Of a stretch of 64,000 nucleotides of DNA, positions 23,293-34,737 are shown one piece after another. A program made the translations under genes and the position numbers. Numbering within the stretch: position 1 is the stretch's first letter; every line of letters begins with the position of its first letter. The stretch comes from Symsagittifera roscoffensis (Eukaryota; Xenacoelomorpha; Acoela; Convolutidae), in contig NC_087066.1 in NCBI RefSeq assembly GCF_963678635.1, positions 58,298,312 through 58,362,311 on the forward strand. The letters run 5' to 3'. The notes beneath the pieces were generated by a model. It ran no database searches. It had not been told where the DNA came from and saw nothing but the letters and a program-made list of their open reading frames with translations.

Positions 23293-26173
23293 CTGTAATC
23301 AAGTTCAACACGTGAAAACTTTTGTAAAAATACGTTTGTGGAAGTTCATGGAACTTTTCCATGAAACTTCCGACAAGATTTTCTTTCAAGCAATACAAGA
23401 AAATCCAGAAATGAACTCCTACCCCCTGCAGCCAAACTCTTAGCGCATCACTTTTTGAATGTCATTGCCTGAATAATATTGCTTTTCATTTGTTTCCTAA
23501 TGAGCCGTATAGCCCTTTGTGGTCCGTAATTTTCAGCGTAATGTTTTGTAATGAATTTTTTAGATCTGTAGAATCGGATCACCGCTTCAATGCCTATTGT
23601 CTAACTGTGCAAAAGCTCTTCCAAAACTGCGCTTTATCTTATATTTTTTTCAGTGTTTTGGAAAGTTTCGCTAAATTCAATTGTAAGAAGATTTATTTCT
23701 AAGTGAACCTAATTTTACTTTCGTTAGCAACACTGAAATTATCAGGGTTACGCCCTGACTATTCCGTCGGTCTCTAAGTCCAGGGAGTATAGTTTGATTC
23801 AATAAATGAGATTTTTCTCATAATGAGTTTTTTGAAAATAAACCCCCTTTTCCTACTCACACTTTTAAAAACACAGAGATATATTAAGCATATATAGAAA
23901 AATATTTATTTATATTTACCAGTACCTTAATTCAAACTAGCCCAAAATGGCTAGTTATAAACTCTTATAACTTTGCGGAACACAGATTTTAAGGTTTGAG
24001 CTCAGCACATGAAACGTTTGCAGACGCTATTATTGACTCTCGTCTTAAAAAGTTGAAACATGTCTGGAGAAAACATGTCTGAATTGATCTTTTGAAACTT
24101 TTTTGCTTTTTTTATCCGCATTTCTTTGACCAAACTATAAAGTTATTCCATGAAACTCTTCGTATTCATATGCGCATGCATGTAATATTTCATAGCCCTA
24201 TGAGTATTTTAGGATTATAGGGGCACTTAGCATAGTGGTAAGGCGTTCACTTTAGAATCGTCAGATCGTGCAATCGACCCCATGCCATGGCAATGATAGT
24301 GTGTGAGGACGAGCTCTCACTTGACCTCTAGCTTCAGGTCTACCACAACCTGACCAAATTTGGCTGCAATAGTGGTACCACGTGAAAGTTCTAGACGCAC
24401 AAAAACGGCCTTGAGTCGCAAAAAAAGAGCTTCGCTCAACAAAAATAACACAGTCTGGAATGTGGGGAAATAATACAAATGGACTATCCTCGACAGGACT
24501 GTTAAGGCCTACTGATAGCTCCTCTGCGATTCGCAGGAACTACAATTATAGCCCGTACCTAGTAAATGTTTTATTCAGATCGGAAATAATCTTTTCAGAT
24601 CTAAAATTCATATCTAAAATGGGTTGTGAAATGATAAAATGAAGCTTGGTTACTTTAAGAATGCGCTGTGAAACGTTGAAATCAAGCTTGGATATATTAA
24701 AAATTGGTTTTTCAAGATTTAATTTCGTACCTAATGTATTATTCTTCTTGATTATTTCAGATCTGAAAAGTTTATTTCAGATCTAAAAATTTGTATTTCA
24801 TGGTTATTTCCGATCTGAAAACTTGCTTTTGCCGTTTTTTCTGCCAATTTTTTTTTAGATAGTTATGTATTTAATGGCTTCTGCTAGCTGCTAGCAGGTA
24901 TTTTGCAAAATCTCTCATCGGAGACTGATGAAATGCTGTTCCCAATGCATGGGATAAATATCGAAAATGTATAAGCTTGAAATTCAAAAGCTTGATGTCT
25001 TCTATTGGTTTTCGGAAATTTTTCAAAACAGTTGAATAAAAGAGTTATTTCGAAAAAAAAATGTTTATTTAATAAATCGGAAGTTTTTTTCCGCTTACTA
25101 ATCTAAATATAATTAAGTTCTGCAAAAACTGCAAAATTCGAAACTCAATAGTTTGTTTGAAATACATAAATTAAATACTTAACAAAGATTTGAAATTACA
25201 AAATTCAGATCTGAGAATATACTTATGTAAGAACTAAAAAATTTCAGATCTTGTATTAAAAATCCACTTGGTACGGTGGGAGGAGAAGTCTGATAACACA
25301 AATACACGCATATTACAAACACAAATTTAGTTCTTGTTTTGAAAAATTTATGATTTTTATAATAAACAATGCTGCTCGTCACAGAACAAAACCGTGAATA
25401 TTCTGACTGGCGTTTAAAGACAATTAAAAAAAATTTTGTCAAAAATTAATGAAATAATCGAACAACGTCAAAGCTTTTGTTTTTTTCCGTTTTTTTTCTT
25501 CATTTTATACCCGATCGGTCTTTGATATTCTACCATTTATATTTGTTTGCTATTAGCAATGTATAATTTTTTCAGTCCGCCAGGATGCCATTTTAAATTT
25601 TCTATGCAGAAGACCTGCCTTGAATTCTTTGATGCGGTCGCTGAATGCGATAATCTCAGTTGGACAGACGAAAGTGAAGTCACTCGGATAGAAGAACAGA
25701 ATCAAGTATTTGCCCAGGTAGTCCTTGTTCGTCACCTTTTAATAGGGATGCGCAACTGCGGTTATTGTTATTTTAAGGATGTAGAAAAGGTCATATTTTA
25801 ATTTATTTTTTTGTTATTTTTTGTTAATTTTTTTTATAACCCCCCCTCAGCCTAGTAAAAAAATTTTAATCACAGTAGGGTTTTTGTTTTATCAGAGGGT
25901 TATAATTTTCTGGGGTACTATAATGAAACTAATCTAAATTTTTGAAATGTGAAACATCAAATAAATTACATAAAGTAGCAGAAATTATTTTAAAAAACAT
26001 TTGGGAAATATTAAAAAAGCTAACAGTAATGAAGCCCTCACCTTCTTAGCTTAAAAAATCAGAAATTTATATTTGGGTTAGCCGCTCATCCCTACTTTTT
26101 TGAATTGGTTGTCATAGAATGCAGTCGCCGTGAAATCAGGCGCGGGTTTTCGGATCTGAACTGCGGGCGCCAT
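23150..26173 (-). CDS. Typical 2-Cys peroxiredoxin gene, three exons seen, 3' part not found
   Basis: This encodes a thioredoxin-fold peroxidase that reduces hydrogen and alkyl peroxides through a cysteine. Minus-strand coding exons are 26173-26096, 25735-25619 and 23292-23150. They join into about 112 residues aligning without gaps to the N-terminal two-thirds of typical 2-Cys peroxiredoxins. The start ATG at 26173 has a purine at -3 and G at +4 and opens [14 protein letters not shown]. An in-frame ATG at 26305 would add 44 residues, possibly a targeting peptide or just 5' UTR. The peroxidatic Cys is about residue 50 in DFTFVCPTE, with the conserved Thr three residues earlier. Exon 3 encodes [11 protein letters not shown] and [16 protein letters not shown]. 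The usual HLAW and GGLG are HRAW and GGLE. The resolving-Cys exon is missing. No stops or frameshifts occur in the exons. Confidence 0.85.
23702..23800 (+). repeat. Family A hairpin remnant in a peroxiredoxin intron
   Basis: ATCAGGGTTACGCCCTGAC at 23741-23759 keeps the A stem (CAGGG/CCCTG) but has a changed loop. It is followed by TATTCCGTCGGTC. The rest of A is not recognisable. Confidence 0.35.
24220..24555 (+). mobile_element. tRNA-derived SINE
   Basis: GGGGCACTTAGCATAGTGG at 24220 begins a tRNA-like head of about 66 nt. The A box is TAGCATAGTGG (24228-24238) and the B box is around CGTGCAATCGACCCC (24267-24281). The GGGGCA start does not pair into a proper acceptor stem, so this is not a working tRNA. 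A ~270 bp tail follows, with CTCTCACTTGACCTC and AAAAAAGAGCTTCGCTC. The element sits in the intron between peroxiredoxin exons 2 and 3. The right limit is set by the start of family C. Confidence 0.6.
24551..25040 (+). repeat. Family C palindrome-rich repeat, copy 1
   Basis: It begins GCCCGTACCTAGTAAATG and contains several palindromes of the type TTTCAGATCTGAAA (near 24590, 24760, 24780, 24810). A GCTGCTAGCAGG hairpin follows, then an AAGCTTG-rich tail. A second copy is at 30648-31090. The class is unknown and there is no coding capacity. Confidence 0.6.
25041..25552. other. Intronic AT-rich DNA
   Basis: It lies in the intron between peroxiredoxin exons 2 and 3. It contains a further ATTTCAGATCTTG word and a weak family A 5' remnant (GCTGCTCGTCACAG near 25370). 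No exon was seen. Confidence 0.4.
25619..25735 (-). CDS. Peroxiredoxin coding exon 2 (peroxidatic cysteine)
   Basis: 39 codons, [19 protein letters not shown] then [20 protein letters not shown]. The acceptor is TATTAAAAG|GTGACG. Ending at AAG|GCAGGT (a GC-AG intron) keeps the frame and the exact family spacing into exon 3. The canonical donor four bases further on (GCAG|GTCT) would break the join. Confidence 0.85.
26096..26173 (-). CDS. Peroxiredoxin coding exon 1
   Basis: 26 codons, from [14 protein letters not shown] to FYDNQFKK, covering the first beta strand. The donor is AAA|GTAGGG, in phase 0. The same frame stays open upstream to an ATG at 26305, so an N-terminal extension cannot be excluded. 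Confidence 0.8.
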
Positions 26174-26305
26174 TTCGCCGTCGCCTGCTCCCGATATTAT
26201 AGACAAATCTGAATTGCTTGGGCTGGCTGACCTCTCAAACAAGAAGTACTTTTTCACGATTTTAGACTTCATTAAAACTAAGTGAAACGAAAGCCGTCCG
26301 TTCAA

Positions 26306-28190
26306 TTTACGTTTTGTAAATCAGCTCCGTAAAGTTGTAGTGAATCCAAACTGAGTCAAATGTTTTAAATGAATTTCAACGAACAAAGTCTCTCGATATT
26401 TTATACTCTTCTGGTTTTTAATTTCCTCAATGTGCTTTAAGATAAATATTAAACGACAAAACTGCCCAATGAAAAGAAAATGATTTATTTTTGTGCCGTT
26501 AATTTTGATGCAAATGAAGGCTTAAAATGAAAATGTTTTTTTTTCAGCTGGTAGAAATCGTGGTCCACAATTTGCATTTAAAATGAAGCTTGATCAAAGG
26601 CTTTTTTGTTTTAATACCCAATTAGATTTCACACTTTAACGTAGGTGTTTTAGTATTAAAATAGTAATGGAAATAACACAAGACGAAAAAATCGTTAAAT
26701 CAAATAGTTGCAGTCTTCCGATTCTCACAACATCACAACACTGTTTATTCGGAATTTTTTCGCAATAATGTTTATTCGGAATTTTTGCCCCAATAACTGA
26801 AAACCATCCAATGAAAAACCGGTTTATTAATTCCAAATTTTCCACTTCAAAGCATATTTTTCCTGTTTTTTATCCACTGTAAAACTGGCTAAGATTTATT
26901 CTGTTGCAAACTATCTATGTAACTCTTGCTGTTTGTCTTTCTAGCTATCTTTCTTACTCATGTGATGTAACAATAAGGGGTTGACATCCATGCACTTATG
27001 AAACAACTCATTTATCAAGTCATACAATGCCATAAAACATGAAGATTATGAAAGATGTCAGTCATGCAAATCTCATTTATGGAAATTGTTTCACTAGCAT
27101 TTTCTCAAAAATAGAATTTTCTGCATCAGCAAAAATGGCATTTTTTTAAATATAATTTTGAGTGAAATTCAAAATAAAACTTAAATGGCGAATCCTCAAA
27201 CGCAGTTGATCTTTGATAGTATTGCCCCTTAAACTAATGGTTACCCTTCTTGTGTTTTTTGAATCATAGAAAAAAAATTAAAAAGTCATATAATTTAAAA
27301 CTATGCAGCCAAGCTGGTCATACAAGTTCATAATTTGGGAGAAAAAACTTTTCTTTTTAATACAATGAGTGAGAAATACATATATCAATGCGTGAAATGG
27401 TGCGAATAGCATTTTTGTCAACACTGGTTAAAATTGCTACCTGTATTTCTCTTCAACGTGAACAAAAAGAGTTTTGTAAATTTTAATTTTGAACCTTGTT
27501 TTTATTGATTTAAAAAATTTAGCCCATTTTGATTTAAAAAAAACTTTAAGGTGGCCAATCGGCCAATTTTGTTATAAATACGCCAAGCCAAACTCTTCAT
27601 ACTTCTAAGGAGTAGCGCAACATTTTTCGTTTACGTTTACTGACATTGAAACCAAAGTTAAGCTTTCCAATGTCTCGAATAAAGCTTTGAACGAAATTTG
27701 TTTCTTTTCAGCAATCAAAACACATGTGCTCAAAATTTTTCCGTGCCAAATTTGAAGCAGTACTTGAAATAATAGTGCTATATTTGAACAACTAAATCAA
27801 TACTTGAATTAATAGTGAAACCTTTTTCCTAGAACAATCAACCAAAACAAAAAAACAAAGAAAAAGTATGAAAATTGCTTGCTAACGTAAATACAGTTTC
27901 AAATATGGGTGTTTTGTTCAATTGTTTTGCATGTATTTCATACCAGACAAGCAACAACTTTTATGGCGTCCTGCACTTTGTTCATATCTCGACACTGCGT
28001 GTCTTGATTTATTCATGAAGCTTCATGATGCGATTATATAGATGGTTGTTATCTACTGCATAAACTTGAACTGGAGTCAAAAAATGCATACTTGCCTAAA
28101 AGCATTCAATACTGCGTTTATTTGTACGAGGCACACCTGTAATTTAACAATTTATATCTTAAGCTTTTTTCTGATAATTTACAATAAAGA
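26306..28190. other. AT-rich DNA upstream of the peroxiredoxin gene
   Basis: It should include the minus-strand promoter, but I see no distinctive core element. A plus-strand TATAAATA at 27573-27580 is followed about 28 bp on by CTTCATAC, which is weak promoter-like evidence only. No exon is recognised. Confidence 0.35.
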
Positions 28191-28194
28191 GGAG

Positions 28195-28980
28195 ACATAA
28201 GCGCAAATTCACGCTTTAACTTTCTAAATTGCCTGTTTTCAATGTCTACTTTTGACAACATTTCTTTCAAAATTCGCTAAGATTTTTACGTTGATGCCGA
28301 GCAAATGATCAGAGCTACGGTTTTCGAAACTATCAATAAATGATTTTAATGACTTACCAATGTAATCCGGGTCTGTAAGTGCCAGTTTTCCTCATCTGGA
28401 CTACGTTCTGCATTGCAGTAAATTCTTTCTTGAATAAGCGATGAAAAAAGTGTTCACGCCACGTGAAACATTCTCAACGAGAAAAGTGAAATAAACACTG
28501 TGAAATATGTACTAAATTTGAGTGTTTCTTACTTTTTTGCGCAAATTGAAAAATTTATTGCAGACGAAAAAAAATGTCATTTTAAGACTCGGATCACCTT
28601 GGTAAGTCATTAAAAACACATTTTGAAGATTTCATAAAAAGTAGCTTTGATCATTTGCTCTCTTTTTCCACTAGTGTATATCTTACGATGTCAAGATTTT
28701 TTGCGACAAAAGAAAATCAGAAACTCATGAGGGTCCAGACTAGTGGACAAAATTAAGCGCAACTTCAAATTTTTACTATCTAGAATGCTTGTTTTGAATG
28801 TCCATTTCGGACAACATTTACTCCCAGTTTCAACAGAAAATTTACATAAGCCAAGAACAAATGATCAAAGCTATCCTCTATGGAAATATAAAAATTTGGG
28901 TTAAAAGACTTGCCAATTTATTTTTAGGTGGCAGAATGCCAATTGTCCTTATTTTACTACTTTCTGTAACTACTTTTTGA
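28195..28980 (+). repeat. Two diverged direct copies of a ~180 bp repeat with Tc1/mariner-like edge
   Basis: Copy 1 (about 28198-28390) and copy 2 (about 28752-28960) share, in order, AAGCGCAA, TTTCTAAATTGC/TATCTAGAATGC, TTTTCAATGTC, GACAACATTT, AAATGATCA and GACTTACCAAT/GACTTGCCAAT. Copy 2 is preceded by CTAGTGGACAAAATTAAGCG, which resembles Tc1/mariner-type terminal repeats. No transposase remnant was recognised. Confidence 0.45.
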
Positions 28981-29109
28981 AAGAAGCAAGACTCAATTGT
29001 TCTTTTTGAGATATTTTTAAAGGCAAATTCTGGTCATATAATTCAATCTAGACGTTTTTGTTTAAAACTAGTAGATTTCACAAATACAAAAAAATTGAAG
29101 GAACCAAAA

Positions 29110-29419
29110 AGCATGCTTCAATTCTATTTGTAACAATCTCAAAGACGGATTAAATATCACTTTAATTATCACCGCTGTTAATAGCGCGAATTTTATTGTG
29201 CATAAATTATCCCGAATTAGTTTTGGTGACTTTTATTAGATCACCAAAACTTCAAAATAAAATGACAGTAGAAAGCTGTTTTTAAACTTGAACTCAAGAC
29301 GCTAATACTTTTTGGAAGATAAAAACTCCGTCAAAAAATTGCTAGTTGAAAAATCGAAATTTGTCTGGAGAAAAAAACCCGAGCACATATCTTCAATCAG
29401 TTTCTTCAAAAGTCGGAAC
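29110..29419 (+). repeat. Family A right part, diverged
   Basis: It runs from CTATTTGTAACAATCTCAAA through GTTAATAGCGCGAATTTTA to the A end AAAAGTCGGAAC at 29408-29419. Confidence 0.6.
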
Positions 29420-29424
29420 AAAAA

Positions 29425-29850
29425 GACTGCTCGTTATATAGGAAAACCCTGCATTTTCCGAAAGCTTTATAAAATCAATAGAGTAGTGTTTGCTTCAAAC
29501 AGTTAATGAAGATCTCACAAAAAAGTCACATTTTATTTTTGAAAATTATCGACCAGCGAAGTAGTAAACAGACTAAACAGTATGCCTCAATTCAGTTTGG
29601 AACGATATCTCAGACGGATTGAACCTCCGCTTACACAATAATAGCCTAAAAATTTTTGCAGAGCATGACCAAATTGGCAATTGGCAAACCCCAGGGCTTA
29701 ACAAACATTAATCGGAGGTAGAACATATCTTTTTAGTTTGAACTCACGGATGCTCGTATGTTCAATGAGGTAATAAAAATTTTATAGAAAATTTTTTTTT
29801 GATCTCCGAAATTTGAATGAATAAAAAAACTACCCCAAGCATAAATAACA
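29425..29850 (+). repeat. Family A copy joined head-to-tail to the previous one
   Basis: After an AAAAA spacer, GACTGCTCG starts a new A copy at 29425. Its hairpin is decayed. It continues through AATCAATAGAGTAGTGTTTGC, TTTTGAAAATTATCGACC and TCAATTCAGTTTGGAACGAT. This is the clearest example of two A elements in direct tandem. Confidence 0.6.
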
Positions 29851-30647
29851 CGATCTTTCTTCGAAAATCGAATTTAAAAATTTTTTCGACATAAATAACT
29901 TTACACTCCGTCTAAAATTACAATTTAACCTAAATTAAAAGACTTTAAATTAAACATAAATTGTGAGTTGTTTAATTGTTTGTCTGCTTCTACCTTGCAA
30001 CAAGGGATCCAGTGACACTGTAATGAACAGTCCAAAAACGAATTCCTGCGCGACATCAAATGATTGAAAATGTTTAAAATAAATTTGTAGTATATTTCTA
30101 AAAATAATGATAGCTCATCTGCGCTTAAATAAGTGAATTAAGAAAACCAATTTAAATAAGTGAATTAGTGTTACCTCTCGTGGGAATTGTTTTTTCTGCA
30201 AACTGAATTAACATCCAAATTTTTGGTTATTTCTAATCAATTTTTGTTCCGTCAACAAACGCTTGGTTGGCTTTGTTTTTACCAAATTCTAACCTGTGCA
30301 TTATGAGAAAGTCGTCACTTAGAGTTTTAATATCCGCTTTGCAGAAAATTGACTTTATTAGTGTCCTCGAATGGCGTATTGCTTCTCATTTAAAATTTAT
30401 TTTGAGTCAGAGCACTTTCTATACAATGAAAAACGCCTATTCATTGTCAGAGTCCTTTCGATACTAAATAAAAAAATTGTCCATAAAAGAAAAAACTGGA
30501 GTGGTTGCATCAAACGGTTTTTTCCAAACGTGCCAAAGAAAAATCATGGGAGATTCGATAAAAACGAGCGCTTCTCAATTATAGACCCAAGCTCACGCAA
30601 AAAAGACGGCGGTTTTAATCAATTCGAATTTTGATGAAAATTGTGTC
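29851..30647. other. AT-rich DNA, no gene recognised
   Basis: Two overlapping open stretches at about 30267-30634 have no recognisable protein content and no clear splice signals. Confidence 0.35.
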
Positions 30648-31090
30648 GCCCGTACCTGGTAAATGCTCTGTTTCAGAACTAAAATTAGATCTGAATGGGT
30701 CGTAAAAGGATAAAATAAAGATATTTAAGGAATTTGTTATGTCAAATCTAACGTCAGATCTGAAATATGCTTCTTCATGGTTATTTAGGTTGTGAAAAAA
30801 TGCCGGCCTGAAAATTGTTTTTATTGCTTATTTTAGGTCTGAAAATTTCCATTGCTCTGATGCAATATTGGCTATTCTAAATTCCATTCATTCATAGTTT
30901 CTGCCAGACACTGGCAGATTCATAGCCAAAAATCCATCAAAATTTCTGAAATATGATTCCTTAAAATCGAGAGAGTCATCGGGAAATCCACAAACACATG
31001 AAAATCAAAGCTTGATAAATTTTGAAAATAGACAGACTAAAAATATAATTTGAAAAATGTTATATCACTCAAAACTTTAATAGCAGTTGA
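30648..31090 (+). repeat. Family C repeat, copy 2
   Basis: GCCCGTACCTGGTAAATGC matches the start of copy 1. It carries AGATCTGAA words, ATGGTTATTT, TCTGAAAATTTCCATT and a CTGCCAGACACTGGCAG hairpin (30902-30918), where copy 1 has a CTGCTAGCTGCTAGCAG hairpin. The hairpin position is conserved although the sequence differs. Confidence 0.55.
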
Positions 31091-31175
31091 ATATTGCTAA
31101 AGAAAAGTTGCAAATTCAAAAACTTGCTCGAAATAATTATATTATGTATGTATGAATCATAAAATACAAATACAA

Positions 31176-31715
31176 GACAGCTCGTATTAGGGCGAAGCCC
31201 TGAAAGTTCCGACTGCCTTTTAACGTTTATGAAGCAGTAATAACATAAACAACATAAAAAAAATAAATGAAATAAAATAAAATGAAAATTTGTTTTCCAA
31301 AATTTGAAATTTTTCTATAAAAATCATCCCCCCACACGCCATATAAAGTAGAAAACAATGGGTTTCGCTCCTTGTAACAAATCAGTTATGGCAAATAAGC
31401 TTCTTTCAACCAATTTGGAACGATGTCTAAGACGGATTGAGTCTCCGCTTACGCGTTAATAGCGCGAATTATATTGCGCGTTAATTGTCCCAAATTGGTC
31501 AAAATGGCCAAAATGGCAATCTTTAAACCCTCACAATTTTACGAAAAATGATCACAGGTTAAATATCTTTTCAAATTTAAGCTCAGGACAACAATAGCTT
31601 TCGAATTTTAAAATATTCCGTCAAATATGGCTAGTTAAAAAGTCGAAATTTGTCTGAAAAAAAAAAACCCACCCGAGCACAAATATTCCGTTACTTTTGT
31701 ATCGAAAGTCGGAAC
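31176..31715 (+). mobile_element. Family A repeat, full-length dispersed copy
   Basis: A stand-alone copy of about 540 bp, with the hairpin TAGGGCGAAGCCCTG at 31188-31202, GTTCCGACTGCC just after it, CGCCATATAAAG, the CGCG box AATAGCGCGAATTATATTG, and the end ATCGAAAGTCGGAAC. Its ends coincide with those of 30-552 and 6262-6791, which defines the element's length independently of the 2.7 kb array. Confidence 0.75.
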
Positions 31716-34458
31716 AATAACCGCTGGATCCTTTAAAAACGGGTTAAATCAGATCTAATATCTTTTTTGTCTAGTAGAACATATCTCATAAGTAGATCAC
31801 TGATTTGCATATTATTTAAATGCTGATTTTCTTTATACATTAAGTTAAACGTGTTAATGAAATTCTTTTTAAAAATTTAGCAAAAATTTGCCGATAATTT
31901 TCAGCTGCTCTATTGTTTCCTTTCTTATAAATCGGTCTAATATACGCTCTTTTTAGCTCTCCCGAAAAAAAATTCGACTTCATTCATTTATTACGATCTG
32001 TAGGTGTTTATTAGTTGCTAGTTTTAAACACTTAGTGCTCCATGATGACATGTTCACATGATCAGTAGCTTTATTAATTTGTAAACTATCAATTTCATAT
32101 CAAAAATTTATAAAAATGTTTTTCGCTAACTCAGATCTTAGTTTCAGATAAGAAATGAAACATTAAAAGCTGAAAATAGATTCAAGTAGGACGTGAAGAA
32201 TGTGGAAGTTTCCCAGTGATTTTAATGGGTACGGGTTTAGTTCTCACCGGCATACGATGAGCGAGCTCAGTTATTTTGTAGTCAAGACAAAAAAGTTGCG
32301 AGTAGGTCGAGACATTTTTTTGTGATTTCAATGTTGGGTTGAATCTCATGACAAAATTTAGCAGCAAGCACGACAAAAATTATGCGCACGTTATGTCGTT
32401 TGCTGAAGTCTCAAAAACACTTGCCCAACTCAAAAGCATTTGCTTGATTTTTGTATAAAAGTTCAATCTAATTTTATAACAACCGCGCTAACAGAGCCGT
32501 AATTGCTTACCTGCCTATCTGAGTTAACTTCTTCGAAATTAACAAAACCATCAAATTCCAACTCCTAATTTTTTTGCTCCTAATGCATCTTGTCTATTTT
32601 TTGATTAACAGTAAATAACTTTTAGCGTCTCGCGACCCGATGAATTGTTTTTTATTGGTATTGAAATCAATATAGTTCTTTGCGCAAGCATGCAACTAAG
32701 TCAAGTTTCCTTATGCACCGACGTCGTCTCATGATTTTTTTGTTTCACGAATTTCACAAAAGCATTTGACGATTAATTTTTAATAAGCTGTCAAAGTCAA
32801 CAATCTTTAACTTTGTTTAATGATATTGAGAATTTTTTGAGTTGTTGCTCTTTCAATAGCGGAAAAACTTCTGAAAAAATTACTTACAGCTTCTGTTTAG
32901 TTTAATTGACAGTCGAAAAAATAAATGCTTAGTTGTTTTTTTTTACTGTTGCCGCCACCACCGATAAAAATAGGCTTTAAGCATTGTACTTAATTTGACA
33001 ACGTTTTGTATGAAAAACAAATGTGTTTGGAATTAGGTAGTTATCATGAATGCGGTTTTCAAAACAATCGAGTAGTTTCAAAATCAAATCACCTATGCAG
33101 GGGGATCTAGTATTTTCTCGAGGAGATGAGAGGAGATGAGAGGAGGTAAGGTGCCCGCTATTTGAGCATGTTACAGTTTTTGCTTTACATGGTTTTTTTT
33201 TTAAATTGTTAGATTTTCTATTTACAACCAAATTCATAAACTGACATTTCTACTGAATCATTTTAAATAGGGTCGTTTTTTACATCAAACTTATGAATAC
33301 ATTGTCTATGCAAAAAAGGATTAAGCTACCAAAGACAGAATGGAGGCATTTTAATTGGGAAGAATGCGCACTGCCGTTGTGCACAGTTATGCAACAAAGT
33401 ACCTGATTTGGCGCTTATAAAAGTTTTTTTTTAATATTTGTTAAAATAATTAGTTTCGAGAAGTTATGTAGACATTTGGACTTTTGATTTCTCAGTTACA
33501 AAGTCATCCGGTATTATAACTATTTTATTCCACTGCTGTCTGAAAAAAACTATGCAGTGGCTTTGAAGTTCAAAGAAAACATCATAATTGCGTTTGGTTC
33601 ACGACCGGAAGTTCAATATCTTAGTCCCAGTTCTCGAAAAAGAAACAATTCGCCATTTTTCAACGTAAGCGTATCAATAACACCCACGCAAGACTACTGT
33701 TAAATCATTTAAATAAGCGCCGTTTTTTCCTTTCTTCTTTTAGCACACTAGCAACGAAAAAAACCGATTTGTTCAAATTTAAGTTCAAGCAAATATATTG
33801 GTTAGACTATTGCGTCACTAGACGATGATAACATCACTATAAACTTGACATTTTCTGAGGAAATGTTCTCTGGTCCATTCTGAGAGTAATTGTTCTCACC
33901 TCCATTCTGAAAGGGAAAATTAAAGGGCATTTGGATCATTAGATTTTCATAATGATGCAAGCAATAGTTTCAATTAAAACAATAACATAATAATTGTGGT
34001 TTCTGCGATTCCCAGAGGATCTATAAAAGGCTATCCAGCCTGTCTAAGCATAATCCGTTTCTCGTGTTTCTCCTTATTCGGGACAGGTATTTTGTTCTTT
34101 TCTTACGACTCAAGGAATATATCAGCTTGAGCTAATTTTTTAAAAACATATACATTAAAATATCTAAAAACATTTAAAGAGGAGATTTACTGAGCCTGAT
34201 TTTTTTCATGGCCCGATCGAAATAGGTGTTTTATTTTATAGTGCACGTAAACACTGTAGTGATTTGAGCTTAGTTTTAAAAAAAATGATTTGTACAAAGT
34301 GATATGGCCGCAGAAATCCATTAGTACGATGAAAAGAAAAATTCTCTTGGGTGCTAAAAGAACCAAGACTATTATGCAACTATTATGCTATGATACGATG
34401 GCATAACTACTTAATTTCGCGTGTGAGCCGATTCTACAAATAGAACTAATTAACTCAT
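31716..34458. other. AT-rich DNA, no gene recognised
   Basis: Only a purine microsatellite (about 33117-33148, GAGGAGATGA-type) and a promoter-like site at 34022 stand out. A short open frame near 32182-32376 on the minus strand is not recognisable as a protein. Confidence 0.4.
34022..34088 (+). promoter_or_regulatory. Possible core promoter and first exon
   Basis: TATAAAAGG at 34022-34030 is followed by a less AT-rich stretch and a good splice donor, GACAG|GTATTTT, at 34086/34087. The spacing would suit a short 5' non-coding exon starting near 34050. No downstream coding exon was identified before the MULE array, so this is speculative. Confidence 0.25.
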
Positions 34459-34737
34459 AGGGGCGGATCTGGAGTTTATTCGAGGAGCGGTTGTCAAAAA
34501 TGGCAACCTTTTTTTAGTGACCAGTTAAATTTTTCGAGCTCTTAAAAAATCCATAACGACCCTAACATGCAAACATCTTTGGCGCCGCAGTTGCATTTTT
34601 GAAAAACGGGCCAAAATTCCAATTTTTGACACTTCTTGGAAAATTGTACGATAATACCGAAAAGGGGAACGCTTTGTGCAGCGAGGAAGTCAGATTCTTG
34701 AGGGGAGATGGGCATCTGCTCCCCTCTGTTCCACTCA
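34459..34737 (+). mobile_element. Family B hAT-like MITE, copy 4 (diverged)
   Basis: The left end AGGGGCGGATCTGGAG is the best-preserved hAT-like terminus in the window. Inside are TTTTTCGAGCTCTTAAAAA and GACACTTCTTGGAAAA. The right end, CTCCCCTCTGTTCCAC, is decayed. It abuts the first 5.95 kb tandem unit. Confidence 0.5.

Noticed and set aside
24220-24290. A functional tRNA gene
   Set aside because: The acceptor stem does not pair, the B box is imperfect and a long SINE-like tail follows. It is better called a tRNA-derived SINE.
30267-30634. Overlapping open plus-strand frames as a gene
   Set aside because: No recognisable motif, no good splice sites, and length expected by chance in this much AT-rich sequence.
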